Positions 29,248 to 32,816 of a stretch of DNA of 32,816 nt are shown one piece after another. Within the stretch, counting starts at the first letter, position 1. Each line of letters opens with the position of its first letter. The position numbers and the translations under genes are program-made. The stretch comes from Actinomadura sp. NBRC 104425 (GTDB lineage Bacteria; Actinomycetota; Actinomycetes; Streptosporangiales; Streptosporangiaceae), in contig NZ_BSTN01000043.1 in NCBI RefSeq assembly GCF_030269545.1, positions 1 to 32,816 of the forward strand. Direction: 5' to 3'. Below the pieces are notes generated by a model. It worked only from the letters and a program-made list of their open reading frames with translations. It had not been told where the DNA came from and searched no databases.

Positions 29248-29290
29248 GCATTGCCGATCGGTGCTTTCGCTTCGCTTTCAGTTCGCTCTC
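29248..29290 (-). promoter_or_regulatory. SARP-type heptad repeats and promoter of the graspetide operon
   Basis: Read on the minus strand, three heptamers GAGAGCG, GAAAGCG and GAAAGCA (complements of 29284-29290, 29273-29279 and 29262-29268) are each separated by 4 bases. They therefore repeat every 11 bp on one face of the helix. Eight bases after the last heptamer is CAATGC (complement of 29248-29253), a weak -10 box. This is the geometry known for SARP-activated promoters, where the repeats replace the -35 box. The SARP gene ending at 29341 is the obvious activator. The repeats are seen; the binding is inferred. Confidence 0.7.
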
Positions 29291-29340
29291 AGCCCGTCGG
29301 CACGCAAACGCCCAGGTCAGGGGCGTGCAGGCGCTGCCGG

Positions 29341-31461
29341 TCAGGCGGGCATGCCAAGGAGGGCGAGGCGGCCGGTCCGGTCGCCGCCGCGGTCGGCGGC
29401 GGCGAGGCCCATGCGCAGAACGCGGCGGCGCTCGTCGTCGCGGCCGAGCCGGGCCAGGAACGGCAGCGCGGCGCCGGCCAGCGCCACCGTCAGATCGTCG
29501 TGGCCGTGCTCCCACGCCTGCTCCAGGGCCGCGCGCACCGCATCGGACTCGGCGTCGTACCAGGCCTCGGGGCGTTCCGGCAGCGGGACGCGGTAGCCGG
29601 CCGCGCGTGCCGGTCCGGCGTTGCGCGTGGACGTGCCGAACAACCGGGCCCCGATCTCGTCGAGCAGGTGCAGCCATCCGCCGAGCAGCCGCCGCACGGC
29701 CGCGTTCCGCGCCGTGCGCGGCTCGGTGGCGCGGGCACGTTCGGCGGCGTAGAGCCGCAGCAGGTCGCAGCGGGCGTAGCGGGGCTGCCCGGCGGCGTCG
29801 TCCCCGAGCGGGTCGAGCAGGCCCGCGTCGGCGAGCGTCTCCAGGTGCGCCGTCGCGGTGTGCACCGGGACGTCGAGCAGGGCGGCGGCCGTCCACGCGG
29901 CGAAGTCGGGCGTGCGCAGCAGGCCGAGCAGCCGGAACGCGCGGCGCGGCGCCGCGTCCAGGGCGCAGTACGCCGCGTCCAGGCCGGGGCGGACGGCCAG
30001 CCCGTGCGCCTCCAGCGCGTCCAACCTGCCGTTCTCATCGCGCAAGGCGGCGGCCAGCCGTGCGGGGCTCAGCGCGGGCCGGGCCGCCATGCGCACCCCG
30101 GCGACGCGCACGGCCAGCGGGATGCGGTCGCAGAACCGGACGATCCGCGCCGCCGCCGGGTCGTCGGCCAGGCCGTCGCGGCCGCCGACCCGGCCGAGCA
30201 GCCGGACCGCGTCCGGCCCGTCCAGGCCCGTCAGCCGGATCTGGCGGGCCCCGGCGAGGCCGCCGAGGAACGTGCGTCCGGTGACCAGCACGGCGGAGCC
30301 GGACGACCCGGGGATCAGCGGACGCACCTGGGCCTCGTCCACGGCGTCGTCGAGGATCACCTGGACGCCGCGGTCGGCCGTCAGCGACCGGTAGAGCGCG
30401 GCGCGGTCGTCGAGCGCGTCGGGGACGGCGGCGTCGGCGGCTCCGAGGACGCGCAGGAACCGGCCCAGGACGTCACGCGGGTCGACCGGGCGGCCGTCCG
30501 GGCCGCGCAGCCCGGCGTACAGCTGCCCGCCGGGGAACAGCGCGGCGGTGCGGTGCGCGACGTGCACGGCCAGCGCGGTCTTGCCGATCCCGGGCATCCC
30601 GTTGATCATGAAGACGAGGGGGCCGCGCCGTGCCGTCAGCATCGGCTCGCTGATCGCTGCGGTCTCCGCGGCGCGGCCGGTGAAGTCCGGCACGTCCGGC
30701 GGGAGCTGCCGGGGCACGGGCCGCAGGCGCCCGCCGCCCCGCAGCGCGGCCGCATGGGCGCTGCGGATCTCCGCGGACGGGGCGATGCCCAGCTCGTCGG
30801 CCAGGCGCCGCCGCACCCGCTCGACCTGACGCAGGGCCTCGGCGGGCCGTCCGGCCGTCGTCAGCAGCCGGACGAGCGCGGCCTGCAGCGGCTCGTCGTA
30901 GAGCGCGGCCGCGGCGACCTCCCGCACCAGCGGTACGGCCTCGGCCTGGCGGCCCAGCCGGCACGCCAGGTCGGCGAGGGCCGCCGCGCAGTCGACCCGC
31001 GCCTGCTCGAGCGCCCAGACGACGGGGTCGGCGTCCAGCCCTTCGGACCGGCCGCCCAGCACCGGCCCGCGCCACTCGCCGAGCGCGGCGGCCAGCAGCG
31101 ACATGCGCCGCCGCGGGTCGGCCGCCGTCTCGCCCTCCCGCACCCTCCGGGTGAACCGGGCGACGTCGACGGTGTCGTCCGGGACGGCGAGCCGGTACCC
31201 GGACCCGGTGTGCTCCAAGGTGCAGGCCGTCCCCGCGACACCGCGCAGCCACCCCCGGAGCCGGTGCGCGGCGCACTGCAGCCCCCGCCGGGTCCCCTTG
31301 TCGGCGCCCCAGGCCAGCGTCAGCAGCCGCTCCTCGCCGACGACCTCGCCCGGGGTGAGCGCCAGCACGCCGAGCAGGGCGCGCACGCTCGGTCCCGGCA
31401 GCGGGACGGGCCGGCCTTCGCTGCGGACCACCAGATCGCCCAGGATGAGGATCTCCACCAC
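29341..31461 (-). CDS. AfsR/SARP-type regulator with NB-ARC ATPase domain, 706 aa
   Basis: Residues about 1-95 are the SARP winged helix (VEILILGDLVVRSEGRPVPL; VRALLGVLALTPGEVVGEER; AAHRLRGWLRGVAGTACTLE). Residues about 100-245 are the activation domain (VDVARFTRRVREGETAADPR; EALRQVERVRRRLADELGIA). Then comes an NB-ARC ATPase with the P-loop NGMPGIGKTALAVHVAHR (about 287) and VQVILDDAVDEAQVRPLIPG, followed by the winged-helix part typical of these proteins. The usual C-terminal TPR block is nearly absent, so the protein is shorter than AfsR. The start is GTG 31461 with GAGAGG 6 bases upstream; GTG 31458 is equally possible. It lies directly upstream of the graspetide operon and its heptad repeats. 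Confidence 0.88.
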   Translation of the reverse strand: MVEILILGDLVVRSEGRPVPLPGPSVRALLGVLALTPGEVVGEERLLTLAWGADKGTRRGLQCAAHRLRGWLRGVAGTACTLEHTGSGYRLAVPDDTVDVARFTRRVREGETAADPRRRMSLLAAALGEWRGPVLGGRSEGLDADPVVWALEQARVDCAAALADLACRLGRQAEAVPLVREVAAAALYDEPLQAALVRLLTTAGRPAEALRQVERVRRRLADELGIAPSAEIRSAHAAALRGGGRLRPVPRQLPPDVPDFTGRAAETAAISEPMLTARRGPLVFMINGMPGIGKTALAVHVAHRTAALFPGGQLYAGLRGPDGRPVDPRDVLGRFLRVLGAADAAVPDALDDRAALYRSLTADRGVQVILDDAVDEAQVRPLIPGSSGSAVLVTGRTFLGGLAGARQIRLTGLDGPDAVRLLGRVGGRDGLADDPAAARIVRFCDRIPLAVRVAGVRMAARPALSPARLAAALRDENGRLDALEAHGLAVRPGLDAAYCALDAAPRRAFRLLGLLRTPDFAAWTAAALLDVPVHTATAHLETLADAGLLDPLGDDAAGQPRYARCDLLRLYAAERARATEPRTARNAAVRRLLGGWLHLLDEIGARLFGTSTRNAGPARAAGYRVPLPERPEAWYDAESDAVRAALEQAWEHGHDDLTVALAGAALPFLARLGRDDERRRVLRMGLAAADRGGDRTGRLALLGMPA

Positions 31462-31901
31462 GGCGCGCCTCTCGCCGACCCCGGTCGGGGGTGCCCCTGC
31501 TGGGACCGTCACCGTCGCCGATCAGGCGCGGTCGACGATCATGATGAAGGTAGATTGGTTCGCTCACCCGGGCAAGGCCGCGCCGCCAGGAAGGTCCATC
31601 TGCCGGACGGCCCACGGCCCGGCCACGTTTCCTCTGCGGCAAGGCGTCTGATCTCGGTGTTGTACTCGCCCTGCGGCGCCGCGACGTCCGGCCCTCTCGA
31701 CCGGATGTGGCCCGTAACCGCTTTCGGTCATCCCGCGTGGATACCGGACAGCTGCGAACGGCGCGCGCTGCCCCGGCCGATCCACAGCCGCAACACCGAC
31801 GCACGCGGCGCCACCTTCTGCGACACCGCCGAGCGAACCCACTGGTCGCGCTTCGCCCGCCGCATCAAGCGCGCCCGTCACGCCCACCAGGGCAGCCGGA
31901 A
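31462..31901. other. Intergenic stretch upstream of the SARP/NB-ARC gene
   Basis: No convincing gene is seen. Near 31540-31560 a less GC-rich segment with a short palindrome (ATCATGAT) may belong to the regulator's promoter. Around 31750-31890 a plus-strand frame reads like a small Cys-containing protein (SCERRALPRPIHSRNTDARG; FCDTAERTHWSRFARRIKRA). It has no start with a ribosome site and no stop before the neighbouring gene, so it may be a relic. Confidence 0.4.
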
Positions 31902-32375
31902 TCACCGCCCTGACGGCTCACGCCGCATTCTGATCTTGATGTCGCCGTCGCCGTGCCGTCCCACCTCGCGCAGCCCGAGCCGCTGGTACAGCGCGTACGC
32001 CCGCCGGTTCACCACCAGCACGTCCAGGACGAAAGGCACGCCCTTCCGCTCGGCCTCGTCCACCAGCGCACGGATCAGCCGTGTCCCGATCCCGCGTCCC
32101 TGGTACTCGGGAAGCACCTCGATGCGCCCCAGATAAATGTGGTCGGCATGGCGATCGACGCTGATCATGCCGACGTCGGCCCCGCCCGCGGTGATCACCT
32201 GCCAGCGCGCCGGGTCGTACTGCCGCTCGTGGTACTCCCGCTGCGCCCGTTCCTCCCACCCCCAGATGGCGTCGACATACTCCTTCATCGCCGCCTTGTG
32301 CAGCCGATAGCAGAACTCCCCGTCCTCGCTCGTCGCCTGCCGCAGCCCGACCTCTTCCACATCTTCACTGTGCAC
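31902..32375 (-). CDS. GNAT-family N-acetyltransferase, 157 aa
   Basis: The acetyl-CoA-binding core is clear: strand and motif A IEVLPEYQGRGIGTRLIRAL (Q92-x-x-G-x-G), then LDVLVVNRRAYALYQRLGL (motif B). The N-terminal half (LRQATSEDGEFCYRLHKAAM; YVDAIWGWEERAQREYHERQ) resembles RimI-like acyltransferases of actinomycetes, and the conserved WGWEE segment is typical of one subgroup. The acceptor is unknown. GTG 32375 has no ribosome site. TAATCT lies 6 bases upstream on the minus strand, so the message is probably leaderless. It is a single gene facing the same way as its neighbours. Confidence 0.88.
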   Translation of the reverse strand: MHSEDVEEVGLRQATSEDGEFCYRLHKAAMKEYVDAIWGWEERAQREYHERQYDPARWQVITAGGADVGMISVDRHADHIYLGRIEVLPEYQGRGIGTRLIRALVDEAERKGVPFVLDVLVVNRRAYALYQRLGLREVGRHGDGDIKIRMRREPSGR

Positions 32376-32427
32376 CGCGGCAGATTAGGCAGATTTCACC
32401 GCCGCCCACATGCCATCTCTTGACACT

Positions 32428-32463
32428 CCAGCGGCCTGAGCTGTGCAGCTCAGGCCGTGCTGG
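32428..32463 (-). terminator. Terminator hairpin
   Basis: CGGCCTGAGCT (32432-32442) pairs perfectly with AGCTCAGGCCG (32447-32457) over GTGC. Outer CCAGC (32428-32432) and GCTGG (32459-32463) can extend the stem with small bulges. It lies 25 bases beyond the stop of the leftward gene at 32482 and upstream of the GNAT gene. Confidence 0.8.
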
Positions 32464-32481
32464 ATGTTCGTGCTCGTTGTG

Positions 32482-32816
32482 TCAGTTGAACAGTTCGTCG
32501 GCTGAGGAGATCGTGGCGGCTCGTCGGACCCATGTCTCCAGTCGCTGGAGATCCATGCATGCGAGGACCCGCTGCCGCTGCTCGTCCGTCACCGTGATGC
32601 CGCGGGCCTCCAGGATCAGCAGCAGGCTCCTGGCCTCCCCTTCGATCCTGCCCTCGGCGATCCCTTGGGCCTTGCCTTCAGCGATCCCTTGGGCCTTGCC
32701 TTCGGCGATTCCTTCGGCGATCCAGGCTTGGGCGTCTTCGCTGTACCAGCGGGATGCGGTCTTCATCTTCTCCCTCAGGGTCTTGCGGGCCGCCTCGGGG
32801 AGCAGGGCGCTCACCC
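32482..32816 (-). CDS. Rpn/PD-(D/E)XK-associated family protein, C-terminal fragment
   Basis: The frame enters from the right edge, so the N-terminus is missing; the first in-frame GTG in the window (32814) is unlikely to be the true start. The visible 110 residues read SALLPEAARKTLREKMKTAS, then a repeated IAEGKAQG block, then LLLILEARGITVTDEQRQRV and a final CMDLQRLETWVRRAATISSA. This is the typical C-terminus of actinomycete proteins related to the RpnC/YhgA-like nuclease family (the catalytic PD-(D/E)XK part would lie outside the window). In those proteins the AEG-repeat linker varies in length between relatives. A terminator follows. Confidence 0.7.
   Translation of the reverse strand, partial: VSALLPEAARKTLREKMKTASRWYSEDAQAWIAEGIAEGKAQGIAEGKAQGIAEGRIEGEARSLLLILEARGITVTDEQRQRVLACMDLQRLETWVRRAATISSADELFN
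32647..32718 (-). repeat. Three 24-bp tandem repeats in the Rpn-family gene
   Basis: Units at 32647-32670, 32671-32694 and 32695-32718 differ by a few bases and encode the repeated GIAEGKAQ octapeptide linker in frame. Copy-number change would lengthen or shorten the linker without a frameshift. Confidence 0.85.

Noticed and set aside
31707..31913. A small zinc-finger-like gene upstream of the SARP/NB-ARC gene
   Set aside because: Only isolated cysteines are present, with no CxxC pair, no ribosome site and no stop before the GNAT gene.
29146..32136. A 996-codon open frame on the plus strand
   Set aside because: It runs antisense through the SARP/NB-ARC gene and into the GNAT gene. Its composition is Arg/Gly/Pro-rich with no motif.
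1..32816. tRNA, rRNA, insertion sequences or phage attachment sites
   Set aside because: No cloverleaf, rRNA segment, transposase or integrase frame, or terminal inverted repeats with target duplication was found by eye on either strand.

Overview
The window is high-GC (roughly 70% or more) actinobacterial chromosome. The marker genes are an HspR-type (HAIR) operator upstream of dnaK, an Lsr2 nucleoid protein, two SARP regulators, a stand-alone LigD polymerase domain and large secreted sugar-active proteins. GTG starts and apparently leaderless genes are common. Taken together this looks like a filamentous actinomycete, most likely of the Streptosporangiales (Actinomadura-like). That placement is inferred from gene content only; no rRNA or tRNA gene was seen.

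Left part, 1-9573. The 5' end of dnaK runs out of the window and has its HAIR operator. Next come two small unknown proteins, a tiny hydrophobic peptide gene whose stop codon lies inside a 19-bp perfect hairpin, and an Lsr2 paralogue with a long acidic tail. A divergent pair follows: a secreted DUF1080 (3-keto-glycoside hydrolase-type) protein and a 1447-residue secreted multidomain protein (ThuA, glucose/sorbosone-dehydrogenase-type propeller, PKD, CBM6, PKD, DUF1080). A protein with two tandem P-loop kinase-like domains closes this part.

Centre, 9574-16765. This is accessory DNA with few genes. It holds three small secreted proteins with almost the same signal peptide but unrelated low-complexity bodies: Phe-Gly-His heptads, His-rich heptads and a Trp/Gly tail. 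Two of them share a conserved upstream promoter module and all three share a leader motif. After a stretch without genes come a methyltransferase, a decayed divergent locus (inositol-phosphate-synthase-like fragment and frameshifted TetR around paired operators), a small SARP, and a 68-residue gene followed by its own frameshifted copy.

Right-centre, 16891-24475. Five tightly spaced genes encode proteins without signal peptides: a 784-residue protein with ETPFL/DTPFL tags and a cationic amphipathic stretch, an HExxH metalloprotease-like protein, a small acidic protein, a 376-residue unknown and an M15 (VanY-type) peptidase with a very acidic extension. They look like one uncharacterised system of non-Sec proteins. 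A stand-alone LigD polymerase domain gene follows.

Right part, 24587-32816, all on the minus strand. This holds a probable graspetide (ATP-grasp RiPP) cluster. A SARP/NB-ARC regulator lies upstream of three heptads at 11-bp spacing, followed by two related precursor-like peptides, an ATP-grasp ligase, a MauE-type membrane protein, a membrane-anchored CPLC redoxin and an ABC exporter. Start/stop overlaps or very short gaps join the six biosynthetic genes. The first precursor's core holds three cysteines, which fits the presence of redox partners. A GNAT acetyltransferase and a truncated Rpn-family protein end the window.
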